From the NCBI RefSeq assembly GCF_010078235.1, contig NZ_JAABOS010000004.1, positions 119,816-183,815 on the forward strand: a stretch of DNA of 64,000 nt. The letters are read 5' to 3'. Origin of the DNA: Cognatundibacterium crateris (GTDB lineage: Bacteria; Pseudomonadota; Gammaproteobacteria; Burkholderiales; Burkholderiaceae_D). Positions 34,819 to 43,091 of this stretch are shown piece after piece. The notes below the pieces were generated by a model. That model searched no databases and was not told the origin of the DNA. It saw only the letters and a list, made by a program, of their open reading frames with translations. The position numbers and the translations under genes are program-made. How positions within the stretch are numbered: the first letter of the stretch is position 1; each line of letters opens with the position of its first letter.

Positions 34819-35475
34819 TTATTGTCTCCAGCTGACCTGGTCAAAATGCAGGCCGCGTTCTTCGCACTGGCTGGCCAGTGCTTCCATGTCGCCACGCGCC
34901 GGTATGCCTATGTACCATATGCGCTGACCATCGAGCATGGTCTGTATTCGTTTGGGCTGGCTGTCCAGTGGCAGTTCGGCATAAGCGTCATAAATTGCTT
35001 TGCCACGTTCCGAACAAGTGATCAGTGCCTGATTGGCCGAGCCGCGCCAGACCCGGTCCGGCGGCTGGCTGGCTATATAGGGTTCCGGTATCAGCGCATC
35101 CAGTTTGTCTATGATTTTGCTGTGCTTCTTTTGCAGGGCAGGCAGTGGATAACCGCTGTAGCACAGGATATCAAAGTCGCGTTGCTCCTGTTCGCGCCAG
35201 AAATGCAGTGCGTCCAGTAAGGCAGACAGCGCGGCGGGCTGATCGAAGGGTTCACCACCGGAGATCGTCACGCCATCCAGTCCGGCGGCTGCTACCCGGC
35301 GACACCAGCTTAGTAAACCTGCCACCGTCATTTGCTTACCCGGATCAGTTGCCCAGGTATCCTGCGATACACAGCCTTTACAGCCTATGCTGCACCCCTG
35401 TAGCCAGATGCCGATGCGCTTGCCAGGTCCGAGTACGGTGACTGGATAATGGGCTTTATTAATCGCGATTTTCAT
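34819..35475 (-). CDS. NrdG-like radical SAM protein
   Basis: A 218-residue radical SAM enzyme of the short activase type. The [4Fe-4S] motif is C28SIGC32KGC35 (CxxxCxxC), followed by the SAM-binding SGGEPFDQP at 72-80 and the shortened barrel typical of NrdG, the activase of anaerobic ribonucleotide reductase. No nrdD is present in the window, and the gene overlaps the AAA+ gene by 4 bp (ATGA), so a role in class III RNR activation is unlikely. It may instead make a glycyl radical or modify a partner encoded in the operon. The kinase gene starts 24 bp downstream of its stop. Confidence 0.83.
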   Translation of the reverse strand: MKIAINKAHYPVTVLGPGKRIGIWLQGCSIGCKGCVSQDTWATDPGKQMTVAGLLSWCRRVAAAGLDGVTISGGEPFDQPAALSALLDALHFWREQEQRDFDILCYSGYPLPALQKKHSKIIDKLDALIPEPYIASQPPDRVWRGSANQALITCSERGKAIYDAYAELPLDSQPKRIQTMLDGQRIWYIGIPARGDMEALASQCEERGLHFDQVSWRQ

Positions 35476-37310
35476 GCGCTTTGTATTTGCAGGCTGATGA
35501 CTTTATCGCTTTCCTGCAGACCCGTCACGATGAGTTTTTGTTTGCCTTCCAGGTCCAGCTCAAACATGGCGCGTGACAAAGGATTGATGAAGCAGGATTC
35601 AAGCTGATTGCCTATGCCACGGCCGCCATGACTCAGGTCTTTGGTGCAGCGTGACAGCAATTCCTGACGCACCGTTGCGGGCATAGATAATTGAATTTTG
35701 CATTCTTCAAATAAACGGCGCGCGACATTACGCAGCATGCCATCAAAAATACTGGCCGCGACTTCAGGGTTGATAAAGTCGAAGACCACAATGTTATCGC
35801 CTATCCGATTGAGTAATTCAGGGCGGGATAATTTGAATTTGAAGTAATTGCCGATGGCATCGCGCACCTTGCTTTCGACCGCATCATAGGTTTCACCCGG
35901 CTGCACATTTTGCTTGCGCTGCCCATGCTGGTCTTCGACAAAAATACCGAGATTCGAGGTGAAGACCAGGATGGTCTCAGAAAAATACGCCGTGTCACCG
36001 CGCCCGTCGGTCAGGCGGCCATCTTCCAGTATCTGTAAAAATTTATCCAGAATGCGCGGGTGGGCTTTTTCAATTTCATCGAACAGGACGACAGAAAATG
36101 GCTTTTGCCTGACCGCATTCGTGAGTTCGCCGCCTGCATCAAAACCGACATAACCGGGTGGTGCACCGAGCAGGCGTGCGCTGCTATGCTCTTCCGCAAA
36201 TTCACTCATATCAAAACGCAGATAGGCACGTTCATCGCCGAATACCAGTTGTGTCAGGGTCTTGGCTAATTCGGTTTTGCCGACCCCGGTAGGTCCGGCA
36301 AAAAACAATACGCCGCGCGGACGGCTGCCGCCGGATCTGGCCTGCGCGCCAGTCAGGCCCATCACCGAACGCTTCAGAATATCCAGGGTTTTGACGACGG
36401 CCGGATGCTGGCCTTTGACACGGTCTTCAATGAACTGATGCGCATTGCGGATTTTTTCGCGCAGATAGTCTTTGCGCCAGGGATTATCGAGTGCACCGAC
36501 TTTGTAGCAACGCACCGCATCATCGATCATGCGTATGCCCAGTTGCTGACGGTCGGCCAGCTCTGTGATGTCGGATAAGGCCGTCAGCGACATGCCCTCA
36601 GTCCCTTCCGTGAAGGATTTCAGGAATTGCTCGCGTGCTGCCGGGCTGGCTTCGTTATAACCGGCAAACAGCGGAGCCAGCTGATTCGCAGCCGCGTGCC
36701 GCGTTTCATAATCCGGCCTGGCTATCACCAGGCTGGCGATACGTTCACTGTCCAGCGTGAGCCAGGAGGGCAGATCCTGGGCCCGGTTCACCAGCCAGCA
36801 GACCGGATTAAACAAAGGCGGGCCGCCGGTTTCACGCGGCACTACAGGCGCTGCATACAGGGACAGTTTTTCAGCCGCGATAAAGAAGCGATGTTCAGCT
36901 TCGCTCAATTGCTCGCTATGGCGCGTCAGACGCGAAGCGAAGTCCAGGACCAGCGCGCAGCGTGCGTCGCGTTCTGCACTGACGCGTTTCATCAGTTTTG
37001 CCAGGCTTTCCAGACTCATCATCTGATAGCCATCGCATAACTTCAGATCAAATAAACGGCAAGCCAGTTCTTTCGCAACCGGTTCATCCGGGTAGACGCG
37101 CAAGCCATCTGCCGGATCAAAAATCAGTAAGAAGCGGAAATCACGCTGCCTGAGCGCTTCCCATAAGGCGCGAGCCAGCGGCACCAGTGCCTGTGTTTCG
37201 CCAACGGGCGTCAAAAAGCTGTCGCGTATGCTGCCTGAAATCACAAATTGCGAGCGTATTGCTAACAGGCGCTGCAGATCCTGTAACCAGCGGGCTTGGC
37301 TAAGACTCAT
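35472..37310 (-). CDS. ClpB-D2-like AAA+ ATPase with degenerate N-terminal half
   Basis: A 612-residue protein. The C-terminal AAA+ module (about 290-605) is complete and close to the ClpB/Clp second ring: Walker A GPTGVGKT (339-346), pore loop GYVG (386-389), Walker B VVLFDEIEKA (407-416), sensor 1 TSN (451-453), arginine finger in RPELLNRIGD (496-505) and sensor 2 GGRGIGN (562-568). The first 270 residues look like a second P-loop fold with Walker-B-like strands (LLIFDP, CALVLDF) but no Walker A. The Clp N-domain, ClpB middle coiled coil and ClpP-binding loop are absent, so it is likely a threading or remodelling ATPase, not a protease partner. It overlaps its neighbours by 4 bp on both sides. 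Confidence 0.85.
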   Translation of the reverse strand: MSLSQARWLQDLQRLLAIRSQFVISGSIRDSFLTPVGETQALVPLARALWEALRQRDFRFLLIFDPADGLRVYPDEPVAKELACRLFDLKLCDGYQMMSLESLAKLMKRVSAERDARCALVLDFASRLTRHSEQLSEAEHRFFIAAEKLSLYAAPVVPRETGGPPLFNPVCWLVNRAQDLPSWLTLDSERIASLVIARPDYETRHAAANQLAPLFAGYNEASPAAREQFLKSFTEGTEGMSLTALSDITELADRQQLGIRMIDDAVRCYKVGALDNPWRKDYLREKIRNAHQFIEDRVKGQHPAVVKTLDILKRSVMGLTGAQARSGGSRPRGVLFFAGPTGVGKTELAKTLTQLVFGDERAYLRFDMSEFAEEHSSARLLGAPPGYVGFDAGGELTNAVRQKPFSVVLFDEIEKAHPRILDKFLQILEDGRLTDGRGDTAYFSETILVFTSNLGIFVEDQHGQRKQNVQPGETYDAVESKVRDAIGNYFKFKLSRPELLNRIGDNIVVFDFINPEVAASIFDGMLRNVARRLFEECKIQLSMPATVRQELLSRCTKDLSHGGRGIGNQLESCFINPLSRAMFELDLEGKQKLIVTGLQESDKVISLQIQSA

Positions 37311-38380
37311 GGTAATTGTCGGGTTCTTAATTGACGATGATGCAGTACAGGCGAGGCATCCGTGAAGACTGGCAGTTTATGCGCAGCGACCAGTTGTACC
37401 GGCAGCTCGCCTGCTTCCAGCCGGCGCGTGACTTGTAAATGTAAGCCGCGTGCTTCCAGCGCTTTCAGTAGCGCCGGGAATTCGCTGCACCAGCGGTCCT
37501 CGGCTAAATGATCGAGCACGCTGCGTTCGTTGTCCGCTTCGCTGACGGCACGTATCACATTAAAGTTAGCGCTGCTGGTTTTCGGGTCGATACGCATGCG
37601 TACCATGTAATTACCCCAGCTGGACTGACGGAAATGCACGGTGCCGCCATCGACAAACAGGGTCTCGGCGATATCCTCGACCTGATAACCCAGGTCTTGC
37701 AGGGTTTGTCCTATGATCAGCGCATTGGCTTCCTGTAGCTGGCGCTGCAGGTCGGCTTCTAACGCAGTTTGTATCTGTAAGCGCAGTTCGGTCGCCAGCA
37801 AATCTGCTTGCGCGCCGGGCAGAGATTGCGCCAGTTGCGCGGCCAGATCGCTGATGCTGGCTGGGATTTGTTGCAGATGTGCTACGCGTTGCAGTAAGCG
37901 TGCCGCCAGGGACTGTGGCACTGCTGCTGCGGTCGCCTGGTCGAAATCCGCATCGGCCTGCGCATCCAGGCTGCGCTCGCGGCGCAAGGCTTCGGCTTCG
38001 ATTAAGGGTTGCAATTCCAGGTTCAGCATCTGTAATTGAAACGCATAGGCCGCCAGCGTTTGCTCATCTTCTTGCTGTGGCCGTTGTGGCTTGCTGGCGC
38101 TGAGTTGGGCGGCAAGTCCAATTTTATCCCCTAGCGCAAGCAAATGCGTGAACAGTTGTTCTGCCTCGTCAAGCTGCTGTTGTACCGCATTCCGGCTGGC
38201 AGCACCGGCCTGATCCATGAGCAGGGTTTGGGCATCGCGCTGACGCTGATGTTCGCCGGCCAGTTCCGCAGCCGCTGCGCGCGCACCGGCCACAGAGATG
38301 GCGGCGCGCAGGATGGCAGCCGACAGTAATACGGTGAATGGATCAGAGGTAGTAAATACTGCTGTTATAGGTCCGCTCAT
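37307..38380 (-). CDS. Coiled-coil protein of unknown function, first gene of the four-gene unit
   Basis: A 357-residue protein without a recognised family. Residues about 20-240 are rich in Ala, Gln, Leu and Glu and predict long amphipathic helices or coiled coil (AEQLFTHLLALGD, LEADLQRQLQEANALIIGQTLQDLG). The last ~110 residues form a mixed domain (YQVEDIAETLFVDGGTVHFRQ, GNYMVRMRIDPKTSSANFNVIRAV, CSEFPALLKALEARGLHLQV) that looks globular. There is no signal peptide. Its stop overlaps the AAA+ start by 4 bp, so it is stoichiometrically tied to it and may be its adaptor or substrate. Its start lies about 440 bp from tolA, transcribed the other way. Confidence 0.7.
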   Translation of the reverse strand: MSGPITAVFTTSDPFTVLLSAAILRAAISVAGARAAAAELAGEHQRQRDAQTLLMDQAGAASRNAVQQQLDEAEQLFTHLLALGDKIGLAAQLSASKPQRPQQEDEQTLAAYAFQLQMLNLELQPLIEAEALRRERSLDAQADADFDQATAAAVPQSLAARLLQRVAHLQQIPASISDLAAQLAQSLPGAQADLLATELRLQIQTALEADLQRQLQEANALIIGQTLQDLGYQVEDIAETLFVDGGTVHFRQSSWGNYMVRMRIDPKTSSANFNVIRAVSEADNERSVLDHLAEDRWCSEFPALLKALEARGLHLQVTRRLEAGELPVQLVAAHKLPVFTDASPVLHHRQLRTRQLP

Positions 38381-38819
38381 GGCTGAACAAAGCTCGTCAA
38401 TTGGTTAGTACCGTCGTCACAAAGCGACTGTACTATAGAGGTTGAGCAATATAACACGGGCAACAAAAAAGACACACAATAGCAAGAGCGTGATTGCTTG
38501 GCGCTTTAGTTTCATCGCTGCCGGGGATTAATCAGGTGAAAATGTCAGTTTCGCCTGTGGAAAACCCGTATTTTACAGATGCAGGACTTACCCCAATTCC
38601 CCCCCCCCGGGTGGCAGGACGATTCCCGGTTTTTCTGAAATTGACTGATCGTGAGCCTTTGCCAGTCAGCGCTGACGGGATAATTTTGTGTAAGTCCTCA
38701 GGGAGAAGAGCGATACTACGTTTATAATTTCAAGCTCGAGCCAGAGCAGCTCTGCAGTCTGTTCTGCCAATTTAGTATGTTCAGGGAACTAACTCGCCTG
38801 AATAAAATCGAAGTGTCCT
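38381..38819. other. Divergent region between the four-gene unit and tolA
   Basis: About 439 bp with no supported gene and no visible trace of tolQ or tolR. A run of ten C (38599-38608) followed by GGG lies mid-region and could vary by slippage. A promoter-like element for tolA is described separately. TATAGT at about 38430 on the minus strand may be the -10 for the four-gene unit, but I cannot find a good -35. Confidence 0.4.
38659..38686 (+). promoter_or_regulatory. Candidate tolA promoter with palindromic operator
   Basis: TTGCCA (38659-38664), 16 bp, TAATTT (38681-38686) fits a modest sigma-70 promoter. The spacer begins with the perfect 12-bp palindrome GTCAGCGCTGAC (38665-38676), placed where a bound dimer would block polymerase. 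Both assignments are inferred. Confidence 0.35.
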
Positions 38820-39773
38820 ATGAATTCCGTTTCTCAACCTGCTCACTTGTCGTTTCAGCAGCAAAAACCCTTGCCGGTGCGTGGTCTGGCGCTTGCTATT
38901 GCCGTGCATCTGGCCTTGTTAGGCTTTCTTTGGGTGGGCGTCAGTTGGCAAAATCAGGCTTCGACTGCGGTCGAGGCGGAAGTTTGGGATCTGACTACTC
39001 GCGAGGCAGCACCGCTGCCAACGCCGCCTGCACCCGAGCCTGAACCGGAACCCCAGCCTGTAGCAAAAGCCCCGGCGCCACCAGTGGAAGCGCCGCGTGA
39101 AGATCCCGACATCGCCTTGCAGCAGGAAAAAAAGCGTCAGGCAGAACTGAAAAAACAGGAGCTGGAGCGTCAGCGCGAACTGGCCGAAGAAAAACGCCAG
39201 GCTGAAAAAGAAGCTCAGCTGAAAAAAGAACGCGAGCGTGAAAAAGAGCGTGAACGTGAAAAGGAACGTGAACGTGAAAAAGAGCGTGAGCGGGAAAAAG
39301 AGCGCGATAAGCTGAAAGAGCGCGAAAAAGCCGATAAACAAAAGCTGGCCGATCAGAAGGCGCGCGAAGCGAAAGACAAAGCCGCTTCCGATAAGCTGTT
39401 TAAAGAACAGATGCAGCGTCTGAATGCCCAGGCGGGTGTCACCGGCAGCGGTGGCAGCGGCACGGCAGAAAAGTCGACCGGTAATAATCGTGGCGACCCT
39501 AGCTATCTGGCGAAAATCGCGGCTAAAGTTCGCTCGAATATGAGTTATGGAGCGGCTGAGACAGCAGGTAGCAATCCCACCGTGGAGTATCGTATTGAGC
39601 TGTTCCCGGATGGCTCTTTGCGTGGCGGTATGCGCAAACTGAAATCTTCAGGGATACCGGCATTTGATGATGCGGTGGCCAAGGCGATAGAAAAATCTTC
39701 GCCACTGCCGAAAGATAAGTCGGGTAACGCACCGTCCAGCCTGGACTTGGTCTATAAAATGAAAGAAGAGTGA
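38820..39773 (+). CDS. tolA: Tol-Pal system protein TolA
   Basis: A 317-residue inner-membrane-anchored periplasm-spanning protein that couples the proton motive force to Pal during outer-membrane constriction. A short cytosolic N-terminus precedes one TM helix (GLALAIAVHLALLGFLWVGV, about 22-41), then a Pro/Glu-rich linker (PTPPAPEPEPEPQ) and a long helical domain of RE/KE repeats (about 100-195). The C-terminal TonB/TolA domain follows: YLAKIAAKVRSNM, VEYRIELFPDGSLRGGMRKLKSSG, FDDAVAKAIEKSSPLP. TolQ and TolR, its motor partners and usual upstream neighbours, are not in this window. tolB starts 3 bp after its stop codon. Confidence 0.92.
   Translation: MNSVSQPAHLSFQQQKPLPVRGLALAIAVHLALLGFLWVGVSWQNQASTAVEAEVWDLTTREAAPLPTPPAPEPEPEPQPVAKAPAPPVEAPREDPDIALQQEKKRQAELKKQELERQRELAEEKRQAEKEAQLKKEREREKEREREKEREREKEREREKERDKLKEREKADKQKLADQKAREAKDKAASDKLFKEQMQRLNAQAGVTGSGGSGTAEKSTGNNRGDPSYLAKIAAKVRSNMSYGAAETAGSNPTVEYRIELFPDGSLRGGMRKLKSSGIPAFDDAVAKAIEKSSPLPKDKSGNAPSSLDLVYKMKEE
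39220..39310 (+). repeat. In-gene REKE-coding repeat of tolA
   Basis: Short imperfect tandem units (GAACGTGAAAAAGAGCGTGA type) encode alternating Arg-Glu-Lys-Glu in the helical stalk. Such tracts can change copy number in frame and so alter stalk length. Confidence 0.7.
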
Positions 39774-39776
39774 TTA

Positions 39777-41084
39777 ATGATGCGCCCTAATTATGGATAT
39801 TCCCGTCTGTTAAAGAAAATCGCCTTGTCCGCACTGGTGCTGGGTCTGGGTAGCGCGCTGCCGTTTGCGCCTGCGCAGGCGCAATTGCGGGTAGAAGTGT
39901 CAGGCATAGGATCGAGCCAGATTCCGATTGCGATTGCCGGATTTACCGATGAAGCCCTGACGCCGCAACAGGTGACCGCGATCATCCGTGACGATCTGGC
40001 ACGCAGTGGCTATTTCCGTTTGATTGATGCCGGTGTGGCGATCAGTGAAAACAGCGCAGTCAATTTTGAAGAATGGAAAAAGCGCGGTGCCGAGGCACTG
40101 GTAGTCGGCAGCGTACAACGCCTGGCTGATGGCCGCTTTGATGTGCGTTATAAATTGCTCGATACCGTGCGTGGCAGCACCTTGTCAGGCTTTTCTGTCG
40201 CTGCTTTGCCGACCAATACCCGTGTTACTGCGCATAAAATTGCAGACGATATTTACGAAAAACTGACCGGTGTACGCGGTGCGTTTTCTACCCGTATCGC
40301 CTATGTGACCAAAGCTGGCAGCGAATACCGGCTGGAAGTGGCGGATGCAGATGGTGAAGGTATCCGGGTTGCGCTGCGTTCGAATGAGCCCATCATTTCA
40401 CCCGCCTGGTCGCAGGATGGCAGCAAGGTCGCCTATGTCTCGTTTGAAGAGAAAAAACCGGTGGTCTGGACCCAGAATCTGTTGACGGGTGAACGACGTA
40501 AGGTCGCAAATTTTAAAGGCAGTAATTCTGCACCGGCCTGGTCGCCAGATGGCAGCAAGCTGGCGATTGCTTTATCGCGCGATGGCCTGACCCAGATTTA
40601 CACTATCAACGCTGATGGTACCGGCTTGCAGCGCCTGACCAGCAGCAGCTCTATCGATACCGAGCCGCAGTTTTCTGCCGATGGACAATCGGTGTACTTC
40701 CTCAGTGATCGCAGCGGTGGTCCACAGATTTACCGTATGAATGCGAATGGCGGGGAAGCCAAACGCGTGACCTTTAATGGCAGTTATAACATCACGCCGC
40801 GTATTTCACCGGACGGCCGCACACTGGCCTATATCTCGCGCCGTGAGGGGAAATTCCAGTTATATGCGCTGGATTTAGGTAGTGGTCAGGAACTTAAGTT
40901 GTCTGACACAAGCAAAGACGAGTCACCGAGCTTTTCCCCTAACGGTCGCTACATCATGTATGCAACCGAAACTGGCCGCCGTGCTACCTTGGCGGTGGTG
41001 TCGGTGGATGGTAAAGTGAAGCAGACTATTTCGGTCCAGGCAGGCGATATTCGTGAACCCACCTGGGGACCGTATTTGAAGTAA
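39777..41084 (+). CDS. tolB: Tol-Pal system beta-propeller protein TolB
   Basis: A 435-residue periplasmic protein. The signal peptide ends in FAPAQAQ (about 1-36), followed by an N-terminal alpha/beta domain (IPIAIAGFTDEALTPQQVTAIIRDDLARSGYF) that binds TolA. A six-bladed WD40-like propeller with repeated SPAWSQDGSKVAYVS / APAWSPDGSKLAIA / PRISPDGRTLAYIS motifs binds Pal. Either ATG 39777 or 39780 may be used. It lies between tolA and pal as in the standard operon. Confidence 0.95.
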   Translation: MMRPNYGYSRLLKKIALSALVLGLGSALPFAPAQAQLRVEVSGIGSSQIPIAIAGFTDEALTPQQVTAIIRDDLARSGYFRLIDAGVAISENSAVNFEEWKKRGAEALVVGSVQRLADGRFDVRYKLLDTVRGSTLSGFSVAALPTNTRVTAHKIADDIYEKLTGVRGAFSTRIAYVTKAGSEYRLEVADADGEGIRVALRSNEPIISPAWSQDGSKVAYVSFEEKKPVVWTQNLLTGERRKVANFKGSNSAPAWSPDGSKLAIALSRDGLTQIYTINADGTGLQRLTSSSSIDTEPQFSADGQSVYFLSDRSGGPQIYRMNANGGEAKRVTFNGSYNITPRISPDGRTLAYISRREGKFQLYALDLGSGQELKLSDTSKDESPSFSPNGRYIMYATETGRRATLAVVSVDGKVKQTISVQAGDIREPTWGPYLK

Positions 41085-41212
41085 AGCAGTACGGAGATTG
41101 TTTTTCTGGCGCAAGAGCAGCTGAAAGAGTTACACTATCTGACGCGGAATTTGCTCCCGGTAGCAGTCTCAATCTAAAAAAACTTGTTATCTATTTTTGA
41201 TCAGGAGAGAAA

Positions 41213-41749
41213 ATGCAATTCACTTCCCAAACTAAAACTCTGGCAATGCTGGTGTCCAGCGTTGTATTGTTATCCGCTTGTGCTTCTAAAGTACCACTGG
41301 AAGAAAAAGCCCCTATCGTTGAAAAACAAGTTCAGGCAGTAACGCCAGCTGCAGACCCAAATGCAGTCAAAGAAGTGAAAACAGTTTCTGTTGATCCTCT
41401 GAACGATCCTAACGGTGTTCTGGCTAAGCGTAGCGTGTACTTCGACTTCGACAGCTATATCGTGAAAGACGACTACAAATCTGTCGTTGAAAATCACTCC
41501 AAATATCTGAACACCAACAAAGCACGTAAGATTCTGATCCAGGGTAATACCGATGAACGTGGTGGTTCTGAATACAATCTGGCTTTGGGTCAGAAACGTG
41601 CAGAAGCAGTGCGTAAAGCGATGAGCCTGCTGGGTGTGCCTGAGTCCCAGCTGGAAGCCGTTTCCCTGGGCAAGGAAAAGCCAAAAGCGACTGGCCATGA
41701 TGAAGCATCCTGGGCAGAAAACCGCCGTGCTGATATCGTTTATCAGTAA
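41213..41749 (+). CDS. pal: Peptidoglycan-associated lipoprotein Pal
   Basis: A 178-residue outer-membrane lipoprotein. Signal and lipobox are in LVSSVVLLSACAS with Cys at about 23, then a flexible linker and an OmpA-type peptidoglycan-binding domain: SVYFDFDSYIVKDDY, ILIQGNTDERGGSEYNLALGQKRAEAV, and ENRRADIVYQ at the end, with the DAP-contacting Asp/Arg pair conserved. GGAGAG precedes the ATG. It binds TolB and, after displacement, the cell wall. Confidence 0.96.
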   Translation: MQFTSQTKTLAMLVSSVVLLSACASKVPLEEKAPIVEKQVQAVTPAADPNAVKEVKTVSVDPLNDPNGVLAKRSVYFDFDSYIVKDDYKSVVENHSKYLNTNKARKILIQGNTDERGGSEYNLALGQKRAEAVRKAMSLLGVPESQLEAVSLGKEKPKATGHDEASWAENRRADIVYQ

Positions 41750-41832
41750 TCTGCGCTTCACTTTAACGGTGAAATAAGTTGACTGGCGCCGCTTGTTATC
41801 TGACAGGCGGCGCATTTTATTTTTAGAACGCT

Positions 41833-42594
41833 ATGAAACTCACTTCTACCCGTAAATCCCTGATTGCAGCAGCGTTCCTGGCTGCCTGCCTGCCATCGGC
41901 TGCCACCGCTGGTCTGTTCGATGATGATGAAGCACGCAAAGCGATTCTGGATCTGCGTGCCAGGCTGGATGCAGTCAATGCGCGGCTGGATAACCGGCTT
42001 GACACCAAGGCCGATAAAAGTACCGCACTGGATCTGGCGAATGAAAACGAAAAACTCAGAAGTGAGATGGCGAAGCTGCGCGGCCAGTTAGAAGTGCTGG
42101 CGAATGACCTCGCCAATGCGCAACGCCGTCAGCAGGATTTTTATGTCGACCTGGATAACCGGGTACGTAAGCTCGAACCTAAGCGCGCCGTGATTGATGG
42201 CCGTGAAGTGGTGATAGAGCAGAGTGAAGAACGTGCCTATGAAGCCGCGATGACGACTTATAAGTCCGGCGATTTCAAAAATGCCGTGACTGCATTTTCC
42301 GGTTTCCTGACCAGTTATCCGCAATCTGCGTATGCCGGGTCGGCACAATACTGGATGGGTAATTCCTACTACGCGCAACGCGATTGCAAAGGCATGATTC
42401 CAGTGATGCAGCAATTGCTGAAATCCTTCCCGGATCATCCTAAATCTCCGGAAGCGATGTTGAATATCGCGACCTGTCAGATTGAGTTGAAAGAAAAACC
42501 AGCTGCCAAGAAAACCCTGGAAGGTCTGATTGCACAGTATCCGGGCACGGAAGCGGCGCAGGCAGCGAAGAGCCGTCTGTCGGGCTTGAAGTAA
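41833..42594 (+). CDS. cpoB: Cell division coordinator CpoB (YbgF)
   Basis: A 253-residue periplasmic protein with a signal peptide (cleavage about 26, after SAATA). An N-terminal coiled coil drives trimerisation (LDLRARLDAVNARLDNRLDT, ANENEKLRSEMAKLRGQLEVL), and three TPR repeats follow (AYEAAMTTYKSGDFKNAVTAF, YPQSAYAGSAQYWMGNSYYA, KSPEAMLNIATCQIELKE). In E. coli CpoB coordinates peptidoglycan synthesis with Tol-driven constriction. It is the last gene of the tol-pal operon and is followed by the tRNA-Lys cluster. Confidence 0.93.
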   Translation: MKLTSTRKSLIAAAFLAACLPSAATAGLFDDDEARKAILDLRARLDAVNARLDNRLDTKADKSTALDLANENEKLRSEMAKLRGQLEVLANDLANAQRRQQDFYVDLDNRVRKLEPKRAVIDGREVVIEQSEERAYEAAMTTYKSGDFKNAVTAFSGFLTSYPQSAYAGSAQYWMGNSYYAQRDCKGMIPVMQQLLKSFPDHPKSPEAMLNIATCQIELKEKPAAKKTLEGLIAQYPGTEAAQAAKSRLSGLK

Positions 42595-42680
42595 GCATTG
42601 AAATAAACAAGAAACGGGATTTAATCCGGCTCAGCCCATTGACATCAGGGCTGAAGCCTCATACAATCTCGTTCTTCTTC

Positions 42681-42756
42681 GGGTCGTTAGCTCAGCTGGT
42701 AGAGCAGCGGACTTTTAATCCGTTGGTCGCAGGTTCGAATCCCGCACGGCCTACCA
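42681..42756 (+). tRNA. tRNA-Lys(TTT), copy 1
   Basis: 76 nt including the encoded CCA; anticodon TTT in GGACTTTTAATCC; D-loop AGCTGGTAGA; T-loop TTCGAAT. Identical in sequence to the five copies downstream, but followed by a distinct 77-bp spacer. Acceptor pairs include G1-U72 and U4-G69, and the T-stem GCAGG/CCCGC has an A-C mismatch. Confidence 0.97.
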
Positions 42757-42833
42757 CGAATACAGAGAGCTGAGTACGCAGATCAAATTCATGATCGCCT
42801 CACGCAGCTCCTACGAAGACATATCCAGGTTTT

Positions 42834-42909
42834 GGGTCGTTAGCTCAGCTGGTAGAGCAGCGGACTTTTAATCCGTTGGTCGCAGGTTCGAATCCCGCAC
42901 GGCCTACCA
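42834..42909 (+). tRNA. tRNA-Lys(TTT), copy 2
   Basis: Identical 76-nt gene. First of the five perfect 129-bp units (76-nt tRNA plus 53-bp spacer). Confidence 0.97.
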
Positions 42910-42962
42910 AAATCATCGAAGTTTATCTTGCGAATAAACTTTCAGGCAGTTCAGCAAGTTTT

Positions 42963-43038
42963 GGGTCGTTAGCTCAGCTGGTAGAGCAGCGGACTTTTAA
43001 TCCGTTGGTCGCAGGTTCGAATCCCGCACGGCCTACCA
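42963..43038 (+). tRNA. tRNA-Lys(TTT), copy 3
   Basis: Identical 76-nt gene, 129 bp after copy 2; the spacer AAATCATCG...CAAGTTTT is identical to the others. Confidence 0.97.
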
Positions 43039-43091
43039 AAATCATCGAAGTTTATCTTGCGAATAAACTTTCAGGCAGTTCAGCAAGTTTT

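Noticed and set aside
34819..35475. NrdG, the activator of anaerobic ribonucleotide reductase
   Set aside because: The fold is NrdG-like, but there is no nrdD nearby and the gene is coupled by overlap to the AAA+ gene.
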